From Burkholderiaceae bacterium (GTDB taxonomy: Bacteria; Pseudomonadota; Gammaproteobacteria; Burkholderiales; Burkholderiaceae), in assembly GCA_030151165.1 (NCBI GenBank), contig JASLEM010000032.1, positions 1 through 7,883 on the forward strand: 7,883 nt of DNA, given 5' to 3'. Below are positions 1 through 6,707 of the stretch, one piece after another. The position numbers and the translations under genes are program-made. Numbering within the stretch: position 1 is the stretch's first letter; each line of letters opens with the position of its first letter. The notes beneath the pieces are model-generated. The model was not told the DNA's origin. It did not search any database and worked only from the letters and a program-made list of their open reading frames with translations.

Positions 1-1
1 C

Positions 2-2941
2 GACCTGCCCGCCACGCTCAAGCAGAACCCGACCTACCGCAAGGCGAACCCGGCCGACACGCCGGTCATCATCCTCGCGCTGACCTCGAAGACGCGCACG
101 CCGCAGCAGATCTACGACGCCGTCTCCAACATCGTGCAGCAGAAGGTCGCGCAGGTCTCGGGCGTCGGCGACGTCGAGATCGGCGGCGGCTCGCTGCCGG
201 CGGTGCGCATCGACGTCAACCCGCTCGCGCTGAACAAGCTGGGCATCCCGGCGGAGGACGTGCGCGCCGCGATCCAGGCCTCCAACGCGACGCGGCCCAA
301 GGGCAGCGTCGAGGACGGCGTGCGCCGCCTGCAGATCTACACCGCGCAGCCGGGCCGCACGGCGGCGGACTACAAGCCGCTGGTCGTCGCGTACCGCAAC
401 GGCTCGGCCGTCAAGCTGCAGGACATCGCCGACGTCACCGACGGCCCCGAGGACGTGCGCACGCTGGGCCTGTTCAACGGCAGCCCGGCGGTCGTCGTGA
501 TCGTGACGCGCCAGCCGGGCGCCAACATCATCACGACCGTCGACGGCGTGCGCAACCTCATCCCGGAGCTGACGGCGCAGCTGCCCAACGACATCGAGCT
601 CGACGTCGCCTCCGACTCCACCAACTCGATCCGCTCGTCGCTGCACGAGGTCGAGACCACGCTGGTCATCTCGATCGCGCTCGTCGTGCTGGTCGTCGGC
701 GTCTTCCTGCACAGCCTGCGCGCGACGCTCGTGCCCGGCATCGCGACCATCGTCTCGCTGCTCGGCACCTTCGGCGTGATGTACCTGCTCAAGTTCAGCC
801 TCGACAACCTGAGCCTGATGGCGCTCACGGTCGCGACGGGCTTCGTGGTCGACGACGCGATCGTCGTGCTCGAGAACACGAGCCGCCACATCGAGCAGGG
901 CATGAACCGCTTCAACGCGGCGCTGCTCGGCGCGAAGGAGGTCGGCTTCACGGTGCTGTCGATCAGCCTGTCGCTCATCGCCGTCTTCATCCCGCTGCTG
1001 TTCATGGGCGGCCAGCCGGGCCGGCTGTTCCGCGAGTTCGCGATCACGCTGTCGGTCGCGGTGATGATCTCGCTCGTCGTGTCGCTCACGACCACGCCGA
1101 TGATGTGCGCGTGGCTGCTCGATCGCAACAAGGACCAGGTCAGGAAGAAGCACAAGCCCGCGGGCTGGTTCACGCGCGTGACCGAGCGCGGCTTCGACGC
1201 GACGCTGCGCGGCTACGAGCACGCGCTCGACTGGGCGCTCGACGCGAGCGGCTCGGTCATGCTGATCCTGGCCGCGATCGTCGCGCTCAACGTCTACCTG
1301 TTCGTGCAGGTGCCCAAGGGCTTCTTCCCGCAGCAGGACTCGGGCCAGCTCAACGGCGGCCTGCGCGCCGACCAGAGCATCTCGTTCGACGAGATGCAGG
1401 CCAAGCTGCGCCAGCTCGTGGACATCATGCGCGCCGACCCGGCCGTCGCGACGGTGGTCGGCTTCACCGGCGGCTCGCGCGCGGGGGGCGGCTTCGTGTT
1501 CGTCAACCTCAAGCCGCGCGGCGGCCTGAACGGACGCAAGGAAGGCGGCCAGGCCGTGATCGCGCGGCTGCGCCCGCAGCTCGCCAAGGTCACCGGCATC
1601 AGCCTGTTCCTGAACCCGGTGCAGGACCTGCGCATGGGCGGGCGCCAGACCAACTCGACCTACCAGTACACGCTCAAGAGCGACAACCAGGCCGACCTGA
1701 CGACCTGGGCGACGAAGCTCGCCGATGCGCTGAAGAACGAGCCCGGCCTGACCGACATCGACACCGACCAGGCGCAGAACGGCGTCGAGAGCTTCGTCAC
1801 CATCGATCGCGACGCGGCCGCGCGCTCGGGCCTGAGCGACAAGGACGTCGACAACGCGCTCTACGACGCGTTCGGCCAGCGCCAGGTCGCGACGATCTAC
1901 GACGCGCTGAACCAGTACCACGTCGTGATGGAGGCGCTGCCGCAGTTCACGAAGACGCCGCTGTCGCTCAACGACGTCCAGGTGCCCGGCTCCAACACCG
2001 GCGCCGCACCGACCGCCTCGCTCGCCGCGAGCACCGCGTTCCAGGCCGCCAGCACCGCGGTCGCGGCCAACCCGGGGTCGAAGGACTCGTCGACCGGCTC
2101 GACGGTGAACACCGCCGTGGCGACGATGGTGCCGCTGTCGACCATCGCGAACTTCACCGAGGACTCCGCGCGCGCCAGCGTCAACCACCAGGACGCCGAG
2201 CTCGCGACGACGATCTCGTACAACCTCGCCGAGGGCACCTCGCTGTCGCAGGCGCAGGAGGCGATCGAGCGCGAATCCGCCGCGATCCACATGCCGGTCA
2301 ACGTGCGCGGCAGCTCGCAGGGCACGGCCGCGGCTGCGCAGCAGAACAACAACCAGCAGCCGATGCTGATCATGGCGGCGATCGTCGTCATCTACATCGT
2401 GCTGGGCGTGCTGTACGAGAGCCTCGTGCATCCGATCACGGTGCTCTCGACGCTGCCGTCGGCGGGCGTCGGCGCGGTGCTCGCGCTGATGCTGTTCGGC
2501 ATGGAGTTCACGCTCATCGCGCTGATCGGCGTGTTCCTGCTGATCGGCATCGTGAAGAAGAACGCGATCCTGATCATCGACTTCGCGCTCGAGGCCGAGC
2601 GCTCGCGCGGGCTGTCCGCGCACGACGCCGTGCGCGAGGCCTGCATGCTGCGCTTCCGCCCGATCCTGATGACCACGCTGGCCGCCGCGCTCGGCGCGCT
2701 GCCGCTCGCGATCGGCTTCGGCGAAGGCTCCGAGCTGCGCCAGCCGCTGGGCATCGCGATCATCGGCGGCCTCGTCGCGAGCCAGCTGCTGACGCTGCTC
2801 ACGACGCCGGTCGTCTACCTGCTGCTGGACAAGCTGCGCCGTCGCAGCCCCGACGAAAAGATGCTCAGTCGCCACGCGTCCGACGACGAGAGCGCCGACC
2901 TACCGCCCAACGCCGCCACCGCGGCAGGGGAAACACGATGA
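2..2941 (+). CDS. mdtC: RND multidrug efflux pump, MdtC/MuxC-like (5' partial)
   Basis: Inner-membrane proton/drug antiporter of the HAE1 RND family, the energised part of a tripartite efflux pump. The frame is open from base 2 and gives 979 residues to the TGA at 2939-2941. The family is usually about 1,030-1,100 aa, so roughly the first 110-130 residues lie upstream. The start shows the porter-domain motif NPTYRKANPAD. The TM4 motif GFVVDDAIVVLEN has the two proton-relay Asp codons at 851-856, and TM10 GIVKKNAIL has the relay Lys at 2558-2560. Both are intact, so the pump is probably active. Hydrophobic helices cluster at about 660-1110 and 2360-2830, flanking the second periplasmic loop. 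Segments such as GGRQTNSTYQYTL, AFGQRQ, VLYESLVHP and GSELRQPLGI match remembered E. coli MdtC more specifically than AcrB. An Ala/Ser/Thr-rich stretch at about 1990-2125 is extra relative to MdtC. The gene overlaps the outer-membrane factor gene by ATGA, so the two are co-translated. In MdtBC systems two different RND subunits form one heterotrimer; a partner gene would lie upstream. Substrate cannot be read from sequence. Confidence 0.95.
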   Translation, partial: DLPATLKQNPTYRKANPADTPVIILALTSKTRTPQQIYDAVSNIVQQKVAQVSGVGDVEIGGGSLPAVRIDVNPLALNKLGIPAEDVRAAIQASNATRPKGSVEDGVRRLQIYTAQPGRTAADYKPLVVAYRNGSAVKLQDIADVTDGPEDVRTLGLFNGSPAVVVIVTRQPGANIITTVDGVRNLIPELTAQLPNDIELDVASDSTNSIRSSLHEVETTLVISIALVVLVVGVFLHSLRATLVPGIATIVSLLGTFGVMYLLKFSLDNLSLMALTVATGFVVDDAIVVLENTSRHIEQGMNRFNAALLGAKEVGFTVLSISLSLIAVFIPLLFMGGQPGRLFREFAITLSVAVMISLVVSLTTTPMMCAWLLDRNKDQVRKKHKPAGWFTRVTERGFDATLRGYEHALDWALDASGSVMLILAAIVALNVYLFVQVPKGFFPQQDSGQLNGGLRADQSISFDEMQAKLRQLVDIMRADPAVATVVGFTGGSRAGGGFVFVNLKPRGGLNGRKEGGQAVIARLRPQLAKVTGISLFLNPVQDLRMGGRQTNSTYQYTLKSDNQADLTTWATKLADALKNEPGLTDIDTDQAQNGVESFVTIDRDAAARSGLSDKDVDNALYDAFGQRQVATIYDALNQYHVVMEALPQFTKTPLSLNDVQVPGSNTGAAPTASLAASTAFQAASTAVAANPGSKDSSTGSTVNTAVATMVPLSTIANFTEDSARASVNHQDAELATTISYNLAEGTSLSQAQEAIERESAAIHMPVNVRGSSQGTAAAAQQNNNQQPMLIMAAIVVIYIVLGVLYESLVHPITVLSTLPSAGVGAVLALMLFGMEFTLIALIGVFLLIGIVKKNAILIIDFALEAERSRGLSAHDAVREACMLRFRPILMTTLAAALGALPLAIGFGEGSELRQPLGIAIIGGLVASQLLTLLTTPVVYLLLDKLRRRSPDEKMLSRHASDDESADLPPNAATAAGETR
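1990..2125 (+). other. Ala/Ser/Thr-rich insertion in RND pump
   Basis: About 45 codons encode a low-complexity segment containing TASLAASTAFQAAST and GSKDSSTGST. It sits between the end of one periplasmic porter subdomain and the conserved M-V-P-L-S strand. In E. coli MdtC, as remembered, this connection is only about a dozen residues. The segment is in frame, has no stop and keeps the GC-rich codon use of the gene, so it reads as a flexible periplasmic loop rather than a sequencing error. Confidence 0.6.
2926..2932 (+). promoter_or_regulatory. Ribosome binding site of outer-membrane factor gene
   Basis: The purine run AGGGGAA lies inside the last codons of the pump gene, 7 bases (from the last G) before the ATG at 2938. 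It supports the ATG that overlaps the pump stop rather than the second in-frame ATG at 2944. Confidence 0.6.
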
Positions 2942-4581
2942 CGATGGACACACCCTTCCCGCGCGGCGCACGTGCAGCCCATGCCGCGGACGCCGCGGCC
3001 CACTCGCACGCCGCCCGCGCGCGTGACGCGGGCGCCGTCCGCTTCGCCCGCACCGCCCTCGCCTTCGCCGCGACGGCCGTGCTCCTCGGCATCGCCGGCT
3101 GCGCGCTGCACGGCGAGACCGCGCCGCTGACCGCCCCCACGTCCGACAGGTTCCTCGAGACCCCGCCCGGCTGGATGGCCGCCGCGCCCGCCGACACCCT
3201 GTCGCGCGGCCCGTGGTGGACGCTGTTCGGCGACCCGACGCTCGACGCGCTCGCGCCGCAGGTCGCGGTGTCGAACCAGAACGTGGCCGCCGCCGAAGCG
3301 GCCGTCGAGGAATCGCGCGCCGCCGTGCGCGAGCAGCGTGCCGCCTTCTTCCCGACGCTGTCGCTCGACGCCGGCGTCACGCGCTCGGGCGTCGGCGGCC
3401 GCAGCAGCGGCGGCGGCGTCGCCACGACGACGGGCAGCGGCACCATCGTCTCGAGCGGCTCGAGCAACCGCACCACGCGCTACTCGCTGGGCCTCGGCGC
3501 GAGCTGGGAGCCCGACCTGTGGGGCAGCATCGCCAACTCGGTGTCGGCCGCCACCGCCACGGCCCAGGCCAGCGAGGCCGACCTCGCCAACGCGACGCTC
3601 ATCGCGCAGACGACCTTCGTCACCGACTACCTCTCCGTGCGCGAGGCCGACGCCGAGATCGCGATCCTCCAGGCGACGATCGTCGGCTACCAACGCGCGC
3701 TGACGATCACGCAGAACCGCTACAACGCCGCGATCGCGCAGAAGAGCGACGTGCTGCAGGCGCAGACGACGCTGGCCAACGCGCAGGCCGACCTCGCCGC
3801 GCTCGTGCAGCAGCGCGCGCAGCTGTTCCACGCGATGGCCGTGCTCGTCGGCCAGGCACCCGCGAACTTCACGCTGCCCGCCGGCGACTGGAAGTCGACG
3901 ACCGTGCCGGCCCTGCCCGTCGGCGTGCCGTCCGGGCTGCTGCAACGCCGCCCCGACATCGCCGCCTCCGAGCGCCGCGTCGCCGCCGCCAACGCGCAGA
4001 TCGGCGTCGCCCGCGCCGCCTACTTCCCGTCGCTCACCTTGAGCGCCAACGGCGACCAGACCTCGTCGAGCCTGAGCAAGCTGTTCAACGCCTCGTCCTT
4101 CGCGTGGTCGCTGGGCGTCTCGCTCGCCGAGACCATCTTCGACGGCGGCGCCCGCACCGCGCGCGTCGACGAGGCCGAGGCCAACTGGAAGCAATCGGTC
4201 GCCACCTACCGCCAGACGGTGCTGACCTCGTTCCAGGGCGTCGAGGACCAGCTCTCCGCCTCCGGCTCGCTGGAGCAGCAGCAGTCCCTGCGCCGCCTCG
4301 CCTCGCAGGCCGCCGACCAGACCGAGCAGATCATGCAGAACCAGTACTCGCAAGGCCTGGTCGCCTACACCGACGTCGTCACCGCCCAGGCCTCGGCCCT
4401 CAGCGCGCGGCGCGCGTTGCTGCAGGTCTCGCTGAACCGGCAGACGGCGGCGGTGCAGATGGTGCTGGAGTTGGGTGGTGGCTGGACGACGCAGCAACTC
4501 GCCGACCTCGAAGGCTCGCCGATGGCGTCGGCGCAGGGCCCGGGCGCGAGCGCGAGCGCGTCGGGCAGCGCGGCGCACTGA
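2938..4581 (+). CDS. Outer-membrane efflux lipoprotein, NodT/OprM family
   Basis: A 547-aa TolC-like outer-membrane channel that completes the tripartite pump with the RND protein just upstream. The N-terminal signal ends in the lipobox G-I-A-G-C (Cys55, codon 3100-3102), followed by Ala, which fits outer-membrane sorting. After it come the typical WWTLFGDPTLDAL opening and two OEP repeats. The second repeat is marked by LLQRRPDIAASERRVAAAN and GVARAAYFPSLTLSANG (about residues 333-373). Long Ala/Gln-rich helical stretches (e.g. about 3700-3850 and 4170-4400) form the periplasmic coiled-coil barrel. ASWEPDLWGS near residue 190 is a standard family strand. Residues 151-180 are a Gly/Ser/Thr-rich loop, probably surface-exposed and longer than usual. 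Some 40 residues precede the hydrophobic signal core, far more than a normal lipoprotein n-region. No later in-frame ATG or GTG before the core was found apart from ATG 2944, so the long N-terminus seems real. The ATGA overlap with the pump stop indicates translational coupling. Confidence 0.95.
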   Translation: MTMDTPFPRGARAAHAADAAAHSHAARARDAGAVRFARTALAFAATAVLLGIAGCALHGETAPLTAPTSDRFLETPPGWMAAAPADTLSRGPWWTLFGDPTLDALAPQVAVSNQNVAAAEAAVEESRAAVREQRAAFFPTLSLDAGVTRSGVGGRSSGGGVATTTGSGTIVSSGSSNRTTRYSLGLGASWEPDLWGSIANSVSAATATAQASEADLANATLIAQTTFVTDYLSVREADAEIAILQATIVGYQRALTITQNRYNAAIAQKSDVLQAQTTLANAQADLAALVQQRAQLFHAMAVLVGQAPANFTLPAGDWKSTTVPALPVGVPSGLLQRRPDIAASERRVAAANAQIGVARAAYFPSLTLSANGDQTSSSLSKLFNASSFAWSLGVSLAETIFDGGARTARVDEAEANWKQSVATYRQTVLTSFQGVEDQLSASGSLEQQQSLRRLASQAADQTEQIMQNQYSQGLVAYTDVVTAQASALSARRALLQVSLNRQTAAVQMVLELGGGWTTQQLADLEGSPMASAQGPGASASASGSAAH

Positions 4582-4600
4582 AAGGCGACGCGGCATCAAG

Positions 4601-4660
4601 CAGGGAGTCGGCACATGGCCGCGGCCCGATGGATGAGCGGCCGCGCCACCGCACTCCCTG
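4601..4660. repeat. Large imperfect inverted repeat, possible 3'-end hairpin
   Basis: The outer arms CAGGGAGT (4601-4608) and ACTCCCTG (4653-4660) are perfect 8-bp complements. Inside them, 4616-4626 pairs with 4639-4648 as a 10-bp GC-rich stem with one bulged C (4620), closing a 12-base loop. A short internal loop separates the two stems. It begins 19 bases after the outer-membrane factor stop, where a transcript end is expected. The next bases are GTTAGAAG with no T run, so it is not a standard intrinsic terminator. It could stabilise the 3' end, act with Rho, or be a copy of a dispersed palindromic repeat. Confidence 0.5.
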
Positions 4661-4745
4661 GTTAGAAGCTTGCCGTCCGCCCCTCGCGAGGCATCGTGGA
4701 AACCTCCGCACCTCGGGCACGGCGCCGAGCAGGCTCCGTTCGAGA

Positions 4746-4773
4746 CACGGGCGCGCCCTGTCACACGCCCGTG
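4746..4773. repeat. Short hairpin, 8-bp arms
   Basis: CACGGGCG (4746-4753) and CGCCCGTG (4766-4773) are perfect inverted arms around a 12-base loop. No T run follows. It lies 146 bases before the preferred start of the GH13-like gene and could be a leader structure or a binding site. In DNA this GC-rich it could also be chance. Confidence 0.3.
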
Positions 4774-4919
4774 CACCCGAGCGCGCTAGTCTGGCGGGTT
4801 CGCGCCCCATCGCCGCCCTGTCCATGTCTCTCGCTCCGTGCATTGAACGCCTCCGCAACGTCCCCGTCGCATCGACGCCCCGCTCCGGCCACCTCGTCGC
4901 CGGGCGCGCGGCCTCCGCG

Positions 4920-6650
4920 GTGAAACGACTCGACCTCCGCGGCCGGCGCGCCGTCGTCCTGGCGGTAACCGCGCTGCTGGCCGCGTGTAGCGCGATCTCC
5001 CCGCCGCCGCGCGACGCGATGGTCGCCGACGTCGTCAGTGCGCCGGCCATCGCGCCCACCCTGTCGTTCGACCCGCGCGATCCTGGCGACAAGTCGCCCT
5101 CCGGTGCCGTCGCCGCCGGCACCGAGGTGGCGTTCTCGGTCGAGGCGTCCGCGGGCGTCGATGCGGTGACGCTGGTGATCGATCGACTGCGGGCGGTCGG
5201 CGACGCCTCCGCCGAGGCCGGCGCCGGGCTCGTACGCGTCCCGCTCGTGCGCGCGGCGTCGAGCGCCGCGGACGGGCGCGTGGCCTGGCGCGCGGCCCAT
5301 CGCTTCCCGTCACCGGCGATCTACGAGTACTGGTTCGAGGCGCGCATCGGCGGCCATGCGAGGGTCGTCGCGGACGACGCGCGCCGCATCGATCGCACGG
5401 CGCCTGCCGCCGGCCCGGCGGCCTCGTCGAGCAGCGTCGTCCCTTTCCACCAGACGGTCCACGCCGCCGGCCTGAAGATGCCCGACTGGGCGCAGGACGC
5501 CGTCCACTACGCGATCGCGCCCGGGCATTTCCGCGACGGCACCCTCGACGGCGTGACCGGCAGGCTCGACTACATCGCGGCGCTCGGCGCCAACACGCTC
5601 GATCTCGCGCCGGTCTTCGTGCTCGACACCGACGGCGCCGCCCACGTCGACCCGCGCCTGGGCACCGACGCCGACTTCAGGCGCCTGTGCGCGGAAGCGG
5701 ACAAGCGCAGCCTGCGCATCGTCGTGGACGCCGGGCCGGCCGTCGCCGCCTCTCGCGCCGCGGCCCTCACGACGAGCGCGGCCGCCAGCGGCGTGGCCGG
5801 CTGGCGCGTGGAGATGGCGCCGACGATGCCTGGCGGGGCCGCCCGCGTGTGGCGCGCCGCGATCAAGGCGCCCAAGGCCGACGCGCTGGCCATCGCGGCG
5901 TCCCCCTCGAATCCCGCACCGTACCTGCTGGGCGACGAGTTCGATACGGCGGCGAGCGAGACCTTTGCCCGCGCGGTGATCGACTACGCGAGCGGCGGCG
6001 ACGCGACGCGGATGATGGACGCACTGGAACGCGAGCGCGAGGCGCTGCCCCCGCCGGCACGCGGCGCGCTGCTGAACCCGCTGTCCACCGCGCGGGCTGG
6101 CCGCGCGCTGCGCCGGTCGGCCGATGCCGCGGCCATGCCCGCGCCGGCCGATCGCGCGAAGCAGCGCCTGCGCCTGGCCGTCTTCTTCCAGATGACCTGG
6201 CCCGGCGCGCCGGTGATCCTCGCCGGCGACGAGGTGGGCCTGGACGACGACGCCGCGGACGTCCCCTGGGCCGATCGCGGCGGCCATCCCGACGCCGCGC
6301 TGCGGGCCGACGTCATGCGCCTCGCGCGCCTGCGACGCAACCTGCCGCTCCTGCGCCGCGGCGAGCTGCTCGCCCCGCTGCATGTCGACGCGAACGTGGT
6401 CGTGCTCGCGCGCCGGCTCGGCCCCGCCTGGGCCCTGACGGCGACGAACAACGCCGATACGCCGCGCACCGTGACGGTGGCGCTGCCCGCCGACGCCCCC
6501 GGCCGCTGGGCCGACGCGATGACGCCGGGCCCCGAGCTCGCGGCCGCCCCCGATCGCACGCTCACGCTCGTCGCGCCCGCGCACTTCGGCATCGTGCTTC
6601 GCGGGGATGCCGTTCCCGCCGCCGCGGCTCCGGACGCCGTCGCTCACTGA
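4920..6650 (+). CDS. Lipoprotein with degenerate GH13 (alpha-amylase-like) fold, probable pseudoenzyme
   Basis: A 576-aa protein from the GTG start. I chose GTG because it gives a textbook lipoprotein signal: MKRLDLRGRR, a hydrophobic core, then LLAAC with Cys23 and Ser24, which suggests the outer membrane. An in-frame ATG at 4824 would add 32 residues; neither start has a good ribosome site. Residues about 47-155 resemble the N-terminal beta domain of some GH13 enzymes (FDPRDPGDKSPSGAV, then a strand ending IYEYWFEARIGG). The barrel begins WAQDAVHYAIAPGHFRDG and continues LDYIAALGANTLDLAPVF and DPRLGTDADFRRLCAEA. Later framework pieces are GWRVEMA (294-300), LLGDEFDTA, LAVFFQMTWPGAPVILAGDE (419-438) and VMRLARLRRNLPLLRRGE, followed by a C-terminal beta domain with TATNNADTPRTVTV. 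The active-site signatures are lost. Region I keeps Asp270 but not Asn-His. The nucleophile Asp is Glu298. The acid/base Glu aligns with Ala327. The His-Asp pair of region IV aligns with Ala391-Arg392. The loop segment between residues 275 and 290 is also strongly shortened. Hydrolysis is therefore unlikely; a sugar-binding or structural role is inference. Confidence 0.85.
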   Translation: MKRLDLRGRRAVVLAVTALLAACSAISPPPRDAMVADVVSAPAIAPTLSFDPRDPGDKSPSGAVAAGTEVAFSVEASAGVDAVTLVIDRLRAVGDASAEAGAGLVRVPLVRAASSAADGRVAWRAAHRFPSPAIYEYWFEARIGGHARVVADDARRIDRTAPAAGPAASSSSVVPFHQTVHAAGLKMPDWAQDAVHYAIAPGHFRDGTLDGVTGRLDYIAALGANTLDLAPVFVLDTDGAAHVDPRLGTDADFRRLCAEADKRSLRIVVDAGPAVAASRAAALTTSAAASGVAGWRVEMAPTMPGGAARVWRAAIKAPKADALAIAASPSNPAPYLLGDEFDTAASETFARAVIDYASGGDATRMMDALEREREALPPPARGALLNPLSTARAGRALRRSADAAAMPAPADRAKQRLRLAVFFQMTWPGAPVILAGDEVGLDDDAADVPWADRGGHPDAALRADVMRLARLRRNLPLLRRGELLAPLHVDANVVVLARRLGPAWALTATNNADTPRTVTVALPADAPGRWADAMTPGPELAAAPDRTLTLVAPAHFGIVLRGDAVPAAAAPDAVAH

Positions 6651-6707
6651 CCGAGCCGGGCCGGATCGCCGCGGCGGCGCTTGTCTGCTGGGTCGTCAGT
6701 CGCGTCG
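6651..6707. other. Convergent gap between stops
   Basis: Fifty-seven bases separate the stop of the GH13-like gene from the stop of the leftward methyltransferase gene. The gap contains the palindrome CGCCGCGGCG (6667-6676), which leaves no loop, and no T or A run. I see no bidirectional intrinsic terminator, so Rho-dependent ending or read-through is likely. Confidence 0.4.

Larger units (their letters stand above)
4582..4919. other. 338-bp spacer between efflux operon and GH13-like gene
   Basis: No convincing gene is seen here. The downstream frame is open throughout, but codon choice before 4920 is mixed at third positions, for example tct, gct, att, gaa and gca just after the ATG at 4824. 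The spacer holds a large imperfect inverted repeat (4601-4660), a 10-bp perfect palindrome CCTCGCGAGG (4682-4691) and an 8-bp-arm hairpin (4746-4773). A promoter for the downstream gene should lie here, but no clear -35/-10 pair is visible. Confidence 0.5.

Noticed and set aside
1105..2937. Long + strand open frame running through the pump gene into the outer-membrane factor gene, as if the latter were about 1,158 aa
   Set aside because: The translation before 2938 is Arg/Ala-rich shadow of the pump frame; the real gene starts at the ATGA overlap with a ribosome site.
4682..4691. Palindrome CCTCGCGAGG as an operator
   Set aside because: A 10-bp GC-rich palindrome is common by chance here, and no regulator gene or second copy is seen nearby.
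2815..4776. 653-codon open frame on the - strand opposite the outer-membrane factor
   Set aside because: Its Arg/Gly/Ala composition lacks any recognisable domain and it is antisense to a gene with clear family motifs. Long antisense frames are expected at this GC content.
4746..4792. Possible promoter (TAGTCT-like -10 at 4787-4792)
   Set aside because: No -35 box at proper spacing could be found, so I did not list it.
3213..4919. Extension of the GH13-like gene far upstream through the outer-membrane factor
   Set aside because: The frame happens to be open but overlaps a solid gene in another frame, and the lipoprotein signal at 4920 marks the real beginning.
5310..6647. 445-codon open frame on the - strand opposite the GH13-like gene
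   Set aside because: Arg/Gly-rich shadow translation with no motifs; the + strand reading has a lipobox and GH13 framework.
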